Made by a program: the position numbers and the translations under genes
Notes under the pieces: model-generated
The model's input: the letters and a program-made list of their open reading frames with translations, nothing else
Told to the model about the DNA's origin: nothing
Database searches by the model: none
DNA from: Tenacibaculum pacificus
Lineage (GTDB): Bacteria > Bacteroidota > Bacteroidia > Flavobacteriales > Flavobacteriaceae
Direction: 5' to 3'
Length of the DNA: 64,000 nucleotides
Assembly (NCBI RefSeq): GCF_027941775.1
Contig: NZ_CP115917.1
Coordinates: 1,563,001-1,627,000 of the forward strand
Shown: positions 46,734-56,655 of the stretch, piece by piece
Position numbering within the stretch: the stretch's first letter is position 1
Layout of the letters: each line of letters begins with the position of its first letter

Positions 46734-47908
46734 TATGCAATTATTATTTTTGATATTTTATTTACTTGTTCCATAATTACATGAAGATCTTCATCAATTA
46801 CTTCTTTTTGTTTATCTGCTACATTTAAAAATAACTGATATGCAGAATCTAATTGTATTTTGGTTAATTCATAACCTATATTTTTAGCTCTATAAGCTAA
46901 TGCAGCTCTACCACTCCTAGCAGTTAAAAGGATTGCACTTTCTGTAACACCAACATCTAATGGATTCATTATTTCGTAAGTTTCACGATTTTTAATAACC
47001 CCATCTTGATGTATTCCTGAACTGTGTGCAAATGCATTTGCTCCAACAATTGCTTTATTAGGTTGCACAGGCATTCCCATACTTTCACGAACCATCATAC
47101 TTGTATCGTATAATAATTTTGTATTAATATCGGTTTGTAAGTTTAAATATGGATGCTGTTTTAACACCATAACAACTTCTTCTAATGCTGTATTTCCTGC
47201 ACGTTCACCTATTCCATTAATTGTACATTCTATTTGTCTTGCACCATTAATTACACCTGCAATCGAATTTGCTGTTGCCATTCCTAAATCATTATGACAA
47301 TGACAAGATATGATTACATTTTCAATTCCTTTTACATTTTCTTTTAAATACTTAATTTTTGCTCCATATTCATCAGGTAAACAATATCCTGTTGTATCAG
47401 GAATATTTAAAACTGTTGCTCCCGATTTTATCATTTCTTCACAAACTCTAGCTAAGAAAACATTATCTGTTCTACCAGCATCTTCTGCGTAAAACTCAAC
47501 ATCATCAACAAAATTTTTAGCATAAGAAACAGCTTCCTTACCTCTTCTGATTACCTCATCTTGCGATGAATTAAATTTATATCTAATATGAGAATCACTA
47601 GTACCAATTCCTGTATGAATTCGAGGTTTAACAGCATATTTTAAAGCTTCTGCTGCAACTTCAATATCTTTTTTTACAGCTCTTGTTAATCCACAAACAG
47701 TTGCATTTTTAACAATTTTAGCAATTTCATTTACTGAAGCAAAATCTCCAGGGCTAGAAACTGGAAAACCCGCCTCTATAACATCAACGCCTAAAAAATC
47801 AAGTCTTTCTGCAATAATTAGTTTTTGTGTTGTGTCTAGCTTGCATCCAGGCACTTGCTCTCCATCACGAAGTGTTGTATCAAAAATTTGGACTTTATCG
47901 TTTTGCAT
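46733..47908 (-). CDS. leuA: 2-isopropylmalate synthase, short form without the C-terminal regulatory domain
   Basis: 391 residues. HMGL-like TIM barrel: [17 protein letters not shown] (8-24), [19 protein letters not shown] (about 201-219, metal-binding His pair), [18 protein letters not shown]. The [12 protein letters not shown] region closes the catalytic part. The protein ends about 120 residues before the end of LeuA with the leucine-binding domain, so feedback inhibition by leucine in the standard way is not expected. First gene of leuACDB. Confidence 0.95.
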   Translation of the reverse strand: MQNDKVQIFDTTLRDGEQVPGCKLDTTQKLIIAERLDFLGVDVIEAGFPVSSPGDFASVNEIAKIVKNATVCGLTRAVKKDIEVAAEALKYAVKPRIHTGIGTSDSHIRYKFNSSQDEVIRRGKEAVSYAKNFVDDVEFYAEDAGRTDNVFLARVCEEMIKSGATVLNIPDTTGYCLPDEYGAKIKYLKENVKGIENVIISCHCHNDLGMATANSIAGVINGARQIECTINGIGERAGNTALEEVVMVLKQHPYLNLQTDINTKLLYDTSMMVRESMGMPVQPNKAIVGANAFAHSSGIHQDGVIKNRETYEIMNPLDVGVTESAILLTARSGRAALAYRAKNIGYELTKIQLDSAYQLFLNVADKQKEVIDEDLHVIMEQVNKISKIIIA

Positions 47909-48013
47909 CTCTATTAATTTATTTACCTTTAATTAACTCAAATTTATATATTAGATTTTTTAAAAAACAACTTATCAACTTATTAGTTACGATATTTAAG
48001 CTACACAACAACA

Positions 48014-48041
48014 ATGCAAACAACTAAAAAACAATAACTTA
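48014..48041 (-). promoter_or_regulatory. Element shared between ilvD and leuA upstream regions (leuA copy)
   Basis: 24 of 28 bases equal those at 42710-42737. It lies about 105 bases before the leuA ATG, and also directly in front of the divergent gene starting at 48041, so it could serve that gene instead. Confidence 0.4.
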
Positions 48042-49604
48042 TGTATAAAATCATTACACCATCCAACCAACAAAACGATATGCTATTTGTTTTAATAAAG
48101 TCTTTATCTAAGTCTGAAAAACGTCAGTTTAATCTTTATGTTGGTCGTTTAGATGGGAATAATGATGCTAAATTTTTATCTCTTTTTAAGTTTTTAGATA
48201 AACAAAAAAAGTACGATGAAAAAACAATTATAAAAAGTGGTATTGTAAGTAAGCAGCAATTATCTAACTTAAAAGCGCACTTATATAAGCAAATATTAAT
48301 TAGCTTACGTATGAATCCTGCTCATAAAAATATTCGAATTCAGATACGAGAATTATTAGATTTTGCGACTATTTTATATCAAAAAGGATTATATAAACAA
48401 AGCTTAAAACTATTAGATAAAGCTAAAAATACAGCTATTGATAATGAAGAAAAAAATATAGCTTATGAAATTGTTGAACTTGAAAAAGTTATTGAAAGTC
48501 AATATATAACTAGAAGTATTAGTACCAGAGCTGATGAATTAACTATTCAAGCTAAAGAGTTAAGCCAACAAAATGTAATTGCGAGTAAACTTTCTAATTT
48601 ATCGCTACAATTATATGGTACTTTATTAAAAACAGGCTATGTAAGAAATGATACTGAACTTAAAAAAGTAAACTCTTATTTTGAATCTAAATTACCCAAT
48701 TATCAATATGATCGTTTAGGTTTTAGAGAAAAATTATGGTTATATAAAGCTAATTTATGGCATAGTTTTTTAACTCAAGATTTTCTTCAGAGCTATAAAT
48801 ACGCTAATAAATGGGTAGATTTATTTAAAAATAATTCTAAAAATATTGCTATTCATCCTGTTTTTTATCTGAAAGGAAAAAACTATTTATTAGAAAGTTT
48901 ATTTTTCATAAAACACTTTTCTAAATTTAAAGAGGAACTTACTTTTTTTGAAAAAGAAATTGAAAATAATTTAATCCCAATAAATAGCAATACCGAAATT
49001 CTTATTTTTCAATATTACTACGCAAATAAACTGCATTTTCATTTTTTAGAAGGAAGTTTTGATGAAGGAGAATATTTAGTAGCAACAATCAATACTAAAA
49101 TTGAAGCCTATAGAAACAGATTAGACAATCATCATATTGTAGTTTTATACTATAAAATAGCTAGTTTATACTTTGGTATGAATAAAAATAAGGAATGTAT
49201 TTTTTACTTAAATAAAATTATTAAGTCGAAAAAAATTCAATGTAGCAGAAGATTTGCAATGTTTTGCCAGAATTTTAAGCCTAATTGCACATTATGAATG
49301 TGGCTTAGATTATGATTTTGAATTACAATTTAAAGACACCTACCGCTTTTTATTAAAAATGGAAAATCTTCAAGAGGTTCAAAAAGAATTCATTTCGTCA
49401 ATAAAAGCGCTAGGTGATGTATTCCCTCATCAAATAAAAAAGGAATTTAAAAACATATATAATCGTTTAAAAATTTATGAAAATCATCCTTATGAAAAAA
49501 GAGCATTTTTATATTTAGATATTCTTTCATGGTTAGAATCTAAAATAGAAAATAAATCTGTTTCAGAAATCATAAAAAATAAACTCATTCAAAATAAACG
49601 ATAA
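48041..49604 (+). pseudogene. Hypothetical helical protein, homopolymer frameshift
   Basis: 520 residues when repaired. The frame from 48041 derails in a run of seven A (49229-49235) and stops at 49297. Dropping one A gives KSKKFNVAEDLQCFARILSLI, which runs smoothly into the frame ending at 49604. The sequence is rich in Leu, Lys and Tyr, strongly helical and without signal peptide or membrane segments. Helical-hairpin pattern with repeats around YQKGLYKQSLKLLDKAK and IFYLNKII recalls tetratricopeptide-like proteins. No family name recognised and no catalytic motif. Divergent from leuA. Confidence 0.7.
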
Positions 49605-49616
49605 AACGATATTTTT

Positions 49617-50573
49617 TTAAAATAATGCTTTAGCTATTGCTTTAATATTATCACTTTTACCCATAGAATAATAATGTAATAAAGGTACACCTGCATTTAA
49701 CAATTCTTTAGATTGTTCAATACACCATTCAATACCAATCTGCCTTACTTCTTTATTATTCTTACAATCATCTATCGATTTTATAAATGCTTCTGGTAAA
49801 TCAATTTTAAAAACCTGTGGTAATAATTGTAAATGACGCTTTACAGCAACAGGTTTTATTCCTGGAATAATAGGTACTGTAATACCTATTTCTCTTGCAG
49901 CGTTAACAAACTCGAAATATTTTTGATTATCAAAAAACATTTGAGTTACTACATAATCAGCTCCTGCATCTACCTTTTCTTTTAAACGTTTTAAATCTGT
50001 TTGTAAAGAAGGAGATTCTAAATGTTTTTCAGGATACCCAGCAACACCTATACAAAAATCTGTTTTATGACTTGCATCAACAACATTATGTAAATACTTA
50101 CCTTTATTTAAATCATTAATTTGTGATACTAACTCTGTTGCATAGGTATGACCTCCTTTACTAGGTTCAAAATACCTTTGATGACTCATTGCATCTCCTC
50201 GCAAAGCCATTACATTTTGAATACCTAAATAATGGCAATCAACCAATAAATACTCTGTTTCTTCTTTAGTAAAACCTCCACATAAAACATGCGGAACAGT
50301 ATCTACATCATATTTATGTTTTATTGCTGCACAAATACCAACCGTTCCTGGTCGCATTCTGGTAATTTTTCTATCTAATAAACCATTTCCTTTATCAATA
50401 TACAAATGTTCTTCTCTCGAAGTGGTAACATCTATAAAAGGTGGATTAAATTCCATTAACGGATCTATATTATTATATAAATCTTGAATATTATTTCCTT
50501 TTTTTGGTGGAATAATTTCAAACGAAAATAATGTTTTTCCGTTTGCTTTTTTAATATGTTCTGTTACTTTAAA
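49617..50573 (-). CDS. metF: Methylenetetrahydrofolate reductase, start codon lost or non-standard
   Basis: The first available ATG is at 50456 and gives 279 residues. The 39 codons upstream stay open and encode the true family N-terminus (FKVTEHIKKANGKTLFSFE, then IIPPKKGNNIQDLYNNID), so the gene should start at 50573, giving 318 residues. The codon there reads TTT, preceded by ATT one base out of frame; a one-base error in ATG is possible. The rest is intact: VTTSREE, MALRGD, the TYATELV, QMFFDNQKYFEF FAD/folate region. Makes methyl-tetrahydrofolate for MetH. Confidence 0.85.
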   Translation of the reverse strand, partial: FKVTEHIKKANGKTLFSFEIIPPKKGNNIQDLYNNIDPLMEFNPPFIDVTTSREEHLYIDKGNGLLDRKITRMRPGTVGICAAIKHKYDVDTVPHVLCGGFTKEETEYLLVDCHYLGIQNVMALRGDAMSHQRYFEPSKGGHTYATELVSQINDLNKGKYLHNVVDASHKTDFCIGVAGYPEKHLESPSLQTDLKRLKEKVDAGADYVVTQMFFDNQKYFEFVNAAREIGITVPIIPGIKPVAVKRHLQLLPQVFKIDLPEAFIKSIDDCKNNKEVRQIGIEWCIEQSKELLNAGVPLLHYYSMGKSDNIKAIAKALF

Positions 50574-50630
50574 TGGCTAAATAATTTAATGCAATATTTT
50601 ACAATACCCTACTTTATATCATTAATTTGG

Positions 50631-50728
50631 GCGTTACCACAAGGGTCGCGCTTTACGCTATATCTTTTTAAAGAACCACTAAAAAGGTGGTTCTTTAAAA
50701 AGGATGCCGCTTCAATCGCTAACGCAAC
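50631..50728 (-). repeat. Structured intergenic repeat, copy 4 of 4 (between metH and metF)
   Basis: On the minus strand it begins at the metH stop codon: GTTGCGTTAGCGATTGAAGC, GGCATCCTTTTTAAAG, inner hairpin AGAACCACC / GGTGGTTCT type, then AAAAAGATATAGCGTAAAGCGCGA. The outer pair that is C-G in copies 1 to 3 (CCCG with CGGG) is G-C here (AGCG with CGCG), a compensatory change. The inner stem is GC-richer and of different sequence. Confidence 0.7.
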
Positions 50729-53407
50729 CTACATATCGGCAATTGCAGGATGTAACCATTTTCTAGCTTTTTCTAAAGTGATACCTTTTCTATCAGCAAA
50801 ATCACGAACCTGATCATCAGTAATTTTACCTAATCCGAAGTATTTTGCTTCTTCATTAGCAAAGTAATAACCAGAAACTGCTGCTGCTGGCCACATAGCT
50901 AAACTTTCAGTTAATGTTACACCTATTTTTTCTTCAACCTGTAAAACATCCCAAATAGTTTCTTTTTCTAAATGATCAGGACGTACAGGATAACCAGGTG
51001 CAGGACGAATTCCTTTATAAGTTTCCTTTATCAATTCATCATTAGATAATGTTTCATCAGAAGCATATCCCCAATGTTTAGTTCTTACTCTATGATGTAA
51101 ATATTCTGCAAAAGCTTCAGCAAAACGATCAGCAATTGCTTGTACCATAATTGCATTATAATCATCTTCTTTATCTTTATACTTTTTTGCTAATTCATCA
51201 GCACCATAAATTGCAGTACAAAAAGCTCCCATATAATCTTTTTTGTTAGATTCTTTTGGCGCTATAAAATCAGATAAAGCAATACTTGGTTTTCCTTCTC
51301 GTTTTTTAAGTTGCTGACGTAAAGTTCTAAAAACAGCTATTTCTTCTCCTTTTTTCTGAATAGAAATATCATCATCATTAATTGAATTAGCTTCAAACAA
51401 TCCAAAAATTCCTTTTGGTTTTAATAATTGTTTGGTAATAATTTCATCTAAAATAACTTTAGAATCTTCAAGTAACTGAGTTGCTTGTTCACCAACAACC
51501 TCATCAGTTAAAATATCTGGATATCTTCCATGTAAATCCCAACTTCTAAAAAATGGACTCCAATCAATAAAAGGTAATAAGTCTTTTAAACTAACTTGCT
51601 CTATCGTTTGAATACCTAATTCATTTGGTTTTATAATTGATGATGTTTCCCAATCAATTTTAAACTTACGTTTTCTAGCTTCTTCAATTGAAGTATATGC
51701 TTTTTGTTTTCCTCGTTTTAAAAACTTCTCACGAAATTCATCGTAATCTTGTTTTAACTTAGCGACATAAGCATTACTTGTTTCTTTGTTTAGTAAGTCA
51801 CTAACAACAGTTACAGCTCTTGATGCATCATTTACATGTACAACTGCATTTTTATATTGTGGATCTATTTTTACAGCCGTATGTGCTTTTGAAGTTGTTG
51901 CGCCTCCAATTAACAACGGAACCGTAAAATTTTGACGTTCCATTTCTTTTGCCAAATACACCATTTCATCTAAAGAAGGCGTTATTAATCCTGATAAACC
52001 AATAATATCAACATTTTCTTTTTTAGCAGCTTCAATAATTTTTTCAGGAGCTACCATTACTCCTAAATCAACAATTTCGTAATTATTACAACCTAAAACA
52101 ACACTTACAATATTTTTACCAATATCATGAACATCACCTTTTACGGTTGCCATTAATACTTTTCCTAATGCTTGTTGTTTTTCACCTTTTTCGGCTTCAA
52201 TAAACGGATTTAAATAAGCAACTGCTTTTTTCATTACACGGGCAGATTTTACCACTTGAGGCAAAAACATTTTCCCTGCTCCAAATAAATCTCCAACAAC
52301 GTTCATTCCAATCATTAAATGACCTTCAATTACTTCAATCGGTTTTTTAGCAGCTAACCTTGCTTCTTCTGAATCTTCAATAATAAAAGCATCGATTCCT
52401 TTTACTAATGAATGTGTAATTCTTTCTTGTAAAGGCAAACTTCGCCATTCTAAGACTTTAGTTTCATCTTGTTTTACAACACCTTTTACAGTTTCTGCAA
52501 AATCTAATAAACGCTCGGTAGCATCTTCTCTTCTATCTAAAATAACATCTTCAATATGCTCTAATAAATCTTTAGGAATATCATCATAAATTTCCAACAT
52601 TGCTGGATTTACAATACCTATATTCATACCCGCCTGAATAGCATAATATAAGAAAACCGAATGCATTGCTTCTCGTACCGTGTTATTTCCTCTAAACGAA
52701 AATGACACATTACTAACACCACCACTTACACTTACGTTTGGTAAATTTTGACGAACCCAACGAGTTGCTTCTATAAAATCGATAGCATTTCTTCGGTGTT
52801 CATCCATTCCTGTAGCAACAGGAAAAATATTTAAATCGAAAATAATATCTTCGGATGCAAAACCTACTTTATCGACTAATACACGATACGATCTTTCAGC
52901 TATTTCAATTCTTCTTTGATAATTATCTGCTTGTCCAACTTCATCAAAAGCCATAACAATAACAGCAGCTCCATATCTTTTAATTTGAGTTGCTTCCCAA
53001 ATAAATTTTTCTTCTCCTTCTTTTAAAGAAATAGAATTCACAACACTTTTACCTTGTACAACTTGTAATCCTGCCTCGATTATTTCCCATTTCGAGCTAT
53101 CAATCATTAACGGAACTCTACAAATATCTGGTTCAGCAGCAATTAGATTTAAAAATCGAACCATAGCTTCTTTACCATCAATCAAACCATCATCCATATT
53201 AATGTCGATAATTTGTGCACCACCTTCAACCTGATGTCTAGCAATTGCTAGTGCTTCATCAAATTTTTCTTCTTTAATTAATCGTAAAAACTTACGAGAT
53301 CCTGCTACATTTGTGCGTTCACCAACATTAATAAAGTTGCTATTCTCATTTAAAACCAACGGCTCTAAACCAGATAAGCGCATGTACTTGTCTTGTTTTA
53401 TTTGCAT
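50729..53407 (-). CDS. metH: Methionine synthase, folate- and cobalamin-binding part
   Basis: 892 residues, the second half of a split cobalamin-dependent methionine synthase. Pterin-binding domain (about 10-290): [41 protein letters not shown]. Cap domain (about 310-400), cobalamin domain with the lower-ligand His in [13 protein letters not shown] (about 426-438), and an activation domain (about 560-892) with [17 protein letters not shown] binding SAM. Its start overlaps the end of the homocysteine-binding gene by 10 bases. The split is usual in Flavobacteria. Confidence 0.96.
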   Translation of the reverse strand: MQIKQDKYMRLSGLEPLVLNENSNFINVGERTNVAGSRKFLRLIKEEKFDEALAIARHQVEGGAQIIDINMDDGLIDGKEAMVRFLNLIAAEPDICRVPLMIDSSKWEIIEAGLQVVQGKSVVNSISLKEGEEKFIWEATQIKRYGAAVIVMAFDEVGQADNYQRRIEIAERSYRVLVDKVGFASEDIIFDLNIFPVATGMDEHRRNAIDFIEATRWVRQNLPNVSVSGGVSNVSFSFRGNNTVREAMHSVFLYYAIQAGMNIGIVNPAMLEIYDDIPKDLLEHIEDVILDRREDATERLLDFAETVKGVVKQDETKVLEWRSLPLQERITHSLVKGIDAFIIEDSEEARLAAKKPIEVIEGHLMIGMNVVGDLFGAGKMFLPQVVKSARVMKKAVAYLNPFIEAEKGEKQQALGKVLMATVKGDVHDIGKNIVSVVLGCNNYEIVDLGVMVAPEKIIEAAKKENVDIIGLSGLITPSLDEMVYLAKEMERQNFTVPLLIGGATTSKAHTAVKIDPQYKNAVVHVNDASRAVTVVSDLLNKETSNAYVAKLKQDYDEFREKFLKRGKQKAYTSIEEARKRKFKIDWETSSIIKPNELGIQTIEQVSLKDLLPFIDWSPFFRSWDLHGRYPDILTDEVVGEQATQLLEDSKVILDEIITKQLLKPKGIFGLFEANSINDDDISIQKKGEEIAVFRTLRQQLKKREGKPSIALSDFIAPKESNKKDYMGAFCTAIYGADELAKKYKDKEDDYNAIMVQAIADRFAEAFAEYLHHRVRTKHWGYASDETLSNDELIKETYKGIRPAPGYPVRPDHLEKETIWDVLQVEEKIGVTLTESLAMWPAAAVSGYYFANEEAKYFGLGKITDDQVRDFADRKGITLEKARKWLHPAIADM

Positions 53408-54390
53408 TTTCTTGGTTGGTATTTATTTGCCAATTCGGCAATTGCAGTAATATGTTCTGGAGTAGTACCACAACATCCACCAATAATATTAATCAAGTTT
53501 TTTTCTAGATACTCTTCTATTTGATCTGCCATTTCTTCAGCAGTTTCATCATACTCTCCAAAAGCATTAGGTAAACCAGCATTAGGATGTGCTGAAATTG
53601 CAAAATCTGTTTTAGATGCAATAGCTTCTAAGTGAGGTTGCAATAAATTAGCTCCTAAAGCACAATTAAATCCTACAGATAATAATGGAATATGAGATAC
53701 CGAAATTAAAAAAGCTTCTGCTGTTTGACCAGATAAAGTTCTACCACTTGCATCAGTAATAGTACCGCTTAACATTACTGGTATTTCAATTTTTCTTTCC
53801 TCTTTTACCTCTTCAATAGCGAACAATGCAGCTTTAGCATTTAAAGTATCAAAAACTGTTTCTACTAATAAAAGGTCAGATCCACCATCTAATAAAGCTT
53901 CTACTTGTTGCTTATAAGCGATTCTTAATTCATCAAAAGTAACAGCTCTATACCCAGGATCATTTACATCAGGAGACATACTCGCTGTTCTGTTTGTTGG
54001 TCCTATAGAACCTGCAACAAACCTTGGTTTATGTGGTTCTTTTGCTGTAAATTCATCAGCTACTTCTTTTGCTATTTTTGCAGATTGATAATTCAATTCA
54101 TATACCAAATTTTCCATTTGATAATCAGCCATAGCAATAGTAGTTCCTGAAAAAGTATTTGTTTCTACAATATCAGCTCCTGCTGCAAAATATTTAGCAT
54201 GTATTTCTTTAATTGCAGATGGTTGTGTGATAGATAACAAATCGTTATTTCCTTGCAATGGTGTTGGATAGTCCTTAAAGCGTTCTCCACGAAAGTCTTC
54301 TTCCGTAAATTTATATGCTTGAAGCATCGTTCCCATTGCTCCATCGAGCACTAAAATTCGTTTTTGTATTTCTTTATATATGTTTGACAT
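53398..54390 (-). CDS. metH: Methionine synthase, homocysteine-binding part
   Basis: 330 residues, homocysteine S-methyltransferase domain. [16 protein letters not shown] (13-28), [14 protein letters not shown], the zinc ligands in GFNCALG (about 240-246) and [10 protein letters not shown] (about 305-314). Together with the next gene it makes the complete MetH. It starts directly after the SAM riboswitch; the ATG lies in a hairpin arm that could hide its ribosome-binding site. Confidence 0.95.
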   Translation of the reverse strand: MSNIYKEIQKRILVLDGAMGTMLQAYKFTEEDFRGERFKDYPTPLQGNNDLLSITQPSAIKEIHAKYFAAGADIVETNTFSGTTIAMADYQMENLVYELNYQSAKIAKEVADEFTAKEPHKPRFVAGSIGPTNRTASMSPDVNDPGYRAVTFDELRIAYKQQVEALLDGGSDLLLVETVFDTLNAKAALFAIEEVKEERKIEIPVMLSGTITDASGRTLSGQTAEAFLISVSHIPLLSVGFNCALGANLLQPHLEAIASKTDFAISAHPNAGLPNAFGEYDETAEEMADQIEEYLEKNLINIIGGCCGTTPEHITAIAELANKYQPRKCK

Positions 54391-54438
54391 TCCTGATTTT
54401 TATTGTAGAAGTTATCAGGAAAAGAGTAGAGGTTTTCC
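54390..54438 (-). promoter_or_regulatory. Expression platform of the SAM riboswitch
   Basis: Helix 1: GGAAAA (54433-54438) with TTTTCC (54418-54423). Helix 2: TTCCTGAT (54414-54421) with ATCAGGAA (54390-54397), whose 3' arm holds an AGGA and the A of the metH ATG. The two share bases and exclude each other. Helix 2 would block translation initiation. Confidence 0.5.
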
Positions 54439-54439
54439 G

Positions 54440-54555
54440 TTATCTCTCTTTAATACTGATTATTAGCATAAAAGTAGAATTTAGCACCTTCTTTGTTTTA
54501 CACATAGGGTTGCTAAGGTTTCAAAGGGTCTAATTCCCTCCACCTTTCTTGATAA
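54440..54555 (-). ncRNA. SAM-I (S-box) riboswitch upstream of metH
   Basis: On the minus strand the aptamer runs from TTATCAAGAAAGGTGGAGGG to AGAGATAA. Conserved blocks: P1 arms TTATC / GATAA; AAGGTGGAGGGA; GACCC; TTTGAAACCTTAGCAACC (core of SAM-I); and AAGGTGCTAAATTCTAC. These are the hallmarks of the family that binds S-adenosylmethionine and turns off methionine genes when it is plentiful. The order is aptamer, switch region, then the ATG of metH, with no other gene between. Confidence 0.95.
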
Positions 54556-54581
54556 CATTCGTATTAAGTTAATGAACTAAA

Positions 54582-54614
54582 GTGCAAATAAACAAAAAAA
54601 TATATTATTTGCAC
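54582..54614. repeat. Inverted repeat between cysM and the SAM riboswitch
   Basis: GTGCAAATAA (54582-54591) and TTATTTGCAC (54605-54614), perfect 10-bp arms with a 13-base loop. It ends 10 bases beyond the cysM stop codon, so it may be a weak terminator of the cys operon or an operator for the met operon. No proper T-run follows on the minus strand. Confidence 0.5.
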
Positions 54615-54623
54615 CTCTATTTT

Positions 54624-55514
54624 TTAATAATTATATAAATTAGAAGATAAATATCTATCACCTATATCACAAATAATTGCTACAATAATACCTTCTTCTA
54701 TTTTTTCTGCAATTTCAAGTGCTACATGTACAGCACCTCCACTACTCATACCACCAAAAACACCTTCTTGACTAGCTAACTTACGAGTCATATTTCGTGC
54801 TTGATTTTCACTTACTTCAATAACTTCATCAACCTTTGAACGATCAAAAATCTTTGGTAAATATTCTTTTGACCATTTTCTGATTCCAGGTATACTTGAG
54901 CCATCTGTTGGTTGTGCTCCTATAATTTGAACATTAGGATTTTGTTCTTTTAAATATGTAGAAACTCCCATAATAGTTCCTGTAGTACCCATTGCCGATA
55001 CAAAATGAGTTACCTCACCTTCTGTATCTTTCCAAATTTCAGGACCTGTTGTTTTATAATGGGCTTTCCAATTATCATTATTTTCAAATTGATTCAACAT
55101 AAAATACCCTTTTTTATAGCGTAATTTCTGAGCTAAATCTCTTGAACCTTCAATACCCTCTTCTTTAGGTGTTAACAATACTTCAGCTCCGTAAGCTTTC
55201 ATTGTTTTTACACGTTCTTCAGTAGCATTTTCAGGCATTACTAAAGTCATGTTTAAGCCTAATACTTTAGCGATAAAAGCTAATGCTATTCCTGTATTTC
55301 CACTAGTAGCTTCTACTAAATGATCTCCTTTTTTTATGTTTCTTCGGTTTAAAGCCTCAAAAATCATATTGTAAGCAGCTCTATCTTTAACGCTTCCACC
55401 AGGATTCTGTCCTTCTAATTTCAAAAAAAGACGTACACCTTTTTTATCAAGAATATTACTAACCTCTACTAAAGGTGTATTTCCAACAAAGTCGGTTATT
55501 TTTTTTGCTTTCAT
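54624..55514 (-). CDS. cysM: Cysteine synthase (O-acetylserine sulfhydrylase)
   Basis: 296 residues, PLP fold-II. FVGNTPLVEV (9-18), the PLP lysine in NPGGSVKDRAAYNMI (about residue 43), EATSGNTGIALAFIAK (about 68-83), AMGTTGTIMGVS phosphate loop, and GVFGGMSSGGAVH. Joins sulfide to O-acetylserine. The symbol cysM (B isozyme) rather than cysK is a choice from length and neighbourhood; the two are not always separable by sequence. Last gene of the operon, 3 bases after cysE. Confidence 0.92.
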   Translation of the reverse strand: MKAKKITDFVGNTPLVEVSNILDKKGVRLFLKLEGQNPGGSVKDRAAYNMIFEALNRRNIKKGDHLVEATSGNTGIALAFIAKVLGLNMTLVMPENATEERVKTMKAYGAEVLLTPKEEGIEGSRDLAQKLRYKKGYFMLNQFENNDNWKAHYKTTGPEIWKDTEGEVTHFVSAMGTTGTIMGVSTYLKEQNPNVQIIGAQPTDGSSIPGIRKWSKEYLPKIFDRSKVDEVIEVSENQARNMTRKLASQEGVFGGMSSGGAVHVALEIAEKIEEGIIVAIICDIGDRYLSSNLYNY

Positions 55515-55517
55515 AAT

Positions 55518-56279
55518 TTATCCTTTATCTAATGAAACAATCTTATTTTCTGTTTGATAAATAACCAATGATTTTGGTGGAACAGATTCTGTAACACACA
55601 CATTAGCACCAATCACACTTCCTTCACCTATTATTACGTCTCCACCTAAAATAGTAGCATTAGCATAAATAGTTACATTGTTATCTATTGTAGGATGTCT
55701 TTTTGTTTCTGCTAAACTTTTTTTAACTTGAATACCACCTAAAGTAACTCCTTGATAAATTTTAACATTTTCTCTTATCAATGTAGTTTCTCCAATAACA
55801 ATTCCAGTAGCATGATCTATAAAAAAGGAATCTCCTATTGTTGCTCCTGGATGTATATCTGTACCTGTTAATCCGTGCGCATATTCGCTCATCATTCTAG
55901 GTAAGGTAGGTACTTTTAAACTATACAATTCATGACTTAAACGATATACAGCTATAGCATGAAACCCTGGATATGCTAAGTAAATTTCTTCTAAATTTTT
56001 GGCTGCAGGGTCTGTTTTTTCAAAAGCAAGCGCGTCTAAATCAAGACGCTGTCTTATTTCTGGTAATTTATTTTGAAATAATGACCAAATTTCAGTACCG
56101 TTTTCAATCTTTAATCGCTTTGCTATCGTAAAAAAATTATGTTCTATACTTTGCTTGTTGTTTTCTTTAAATTCTTCATCAAACAAAGCATAAAACATAT
56201 TTTTTGTAAAAAGCTCAACAGTGTCTTTTAAACAAATATTATAATTTTTAAAAGTTGTTGTTGCTAATATTTTACTCAT
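55518..56279 (-). CDS. cysE: Serine O-acetyltransferase
   Basis: 253 residues. An N-terminal helical region, then AYPGFHAIAVYRLSHELY (about 117-134), and left-handed beta-helix hexapeptides: DIHPGATIGDSFFIDHATG with catalytic His residues (about 156-174), VKIYQGVTLGG, GEGSVIGANVCVTESVPP. Makes O-acetylserine from serine and acetyl-CoA. Its start codon overlaps the preceding ferredoxin stop as TAATG. The C-terminus ends without the long cysteine-binding tail. Confidence 0.94.
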   Translation of the reverse strand: MSKILATTTFKNYNICLKDTVELFTKNMFYALFDEEFKENNKQSIEHNFFTIAKRLKIENGTEIWSLFQNKLPEIRQRLDLDALAFEKTDPAAKNLEEIYLAYPGFHAIAVYRLSHELYSLKVPTLPRMMSEYAHGLTGTDIHPGATIGDSFFIDHATGIVIGETTLIRENVKIYQGVTLGGIQVKKSLAETKRHPTIDNNVTIYANATILGGDVIIGEGSVIGANVCVTESVPPKSLVIYQTENKIVSLDKG

Positions 56280-56608
56280 TACATCTCTGGTGCTAATTCT
56301 ACTTCTAATCCATTTAATTCAGGTGACATTTGAATTTGACAACCTAAACGGCTGTTATCTTCTACATGAAATGCTTCTGCCAACATTGCGTCTTCATCAT
56401 CAGTTAACTCAGGTAATTTATGTTCTGATTTCACATAACACTGACAAGATGCACACATTGCCATACCACCGCAAACACCAATAGTACCTTCTTCTGCTAA
56501 TTCGTATGAACGAACAATTTCCATTAGGTTCACGGCCATATCAGTAGGTGCAATAACTTCGTGTTTTACACCTTCTCTATCTGTTATATTTATGGTAATA
56601 TCTGACAT
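56279..56608 (-). CDS. [2Fe-2S] ferredoxin
   Basis: 109 residues, adrenodoxin-type ferredoxin. Cluster ligands CGGMAMCASC (C-x5-C-x2-C, about 45-54) and the distal Cys in RLGCQI (about 91). The preceding residues MEIVRSYELAEEGTIGVCGG are typical. Located directly after an NADPH:ferredoxin reductase gene, so the pair probably carries electrons from NADPH to the operon's sulfite reductase. Confidence 0.92.
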   Translation of the reverse strand: MSDITINITDREGVKHEVIAPTDMAVNLMEIVRSYELAEEGTIGVCGGMAMCASCQCYVKSEHKLPELTDDEDAMLAEAFHVEDNSRLGCQIQMSPELNGLEVELAPEM

Positions 56609-56655
56609 TATATTTTTAAAGTAAAATTAATATTTTATTTTGAGATTCAATGAAA

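Noticed and set aside
47909..48013. Leader-peptide attenuator upstream of leuA
   Set aside because: No ATG-started Leu-rich peptide and no terminator hairpin between the shared element and the leuA ATG.
53398..53407. metH appears broken into two genes
   Set aside because: The two-gene form with a short overlap is the normal state in Flavobacteria, and both parts are complete.
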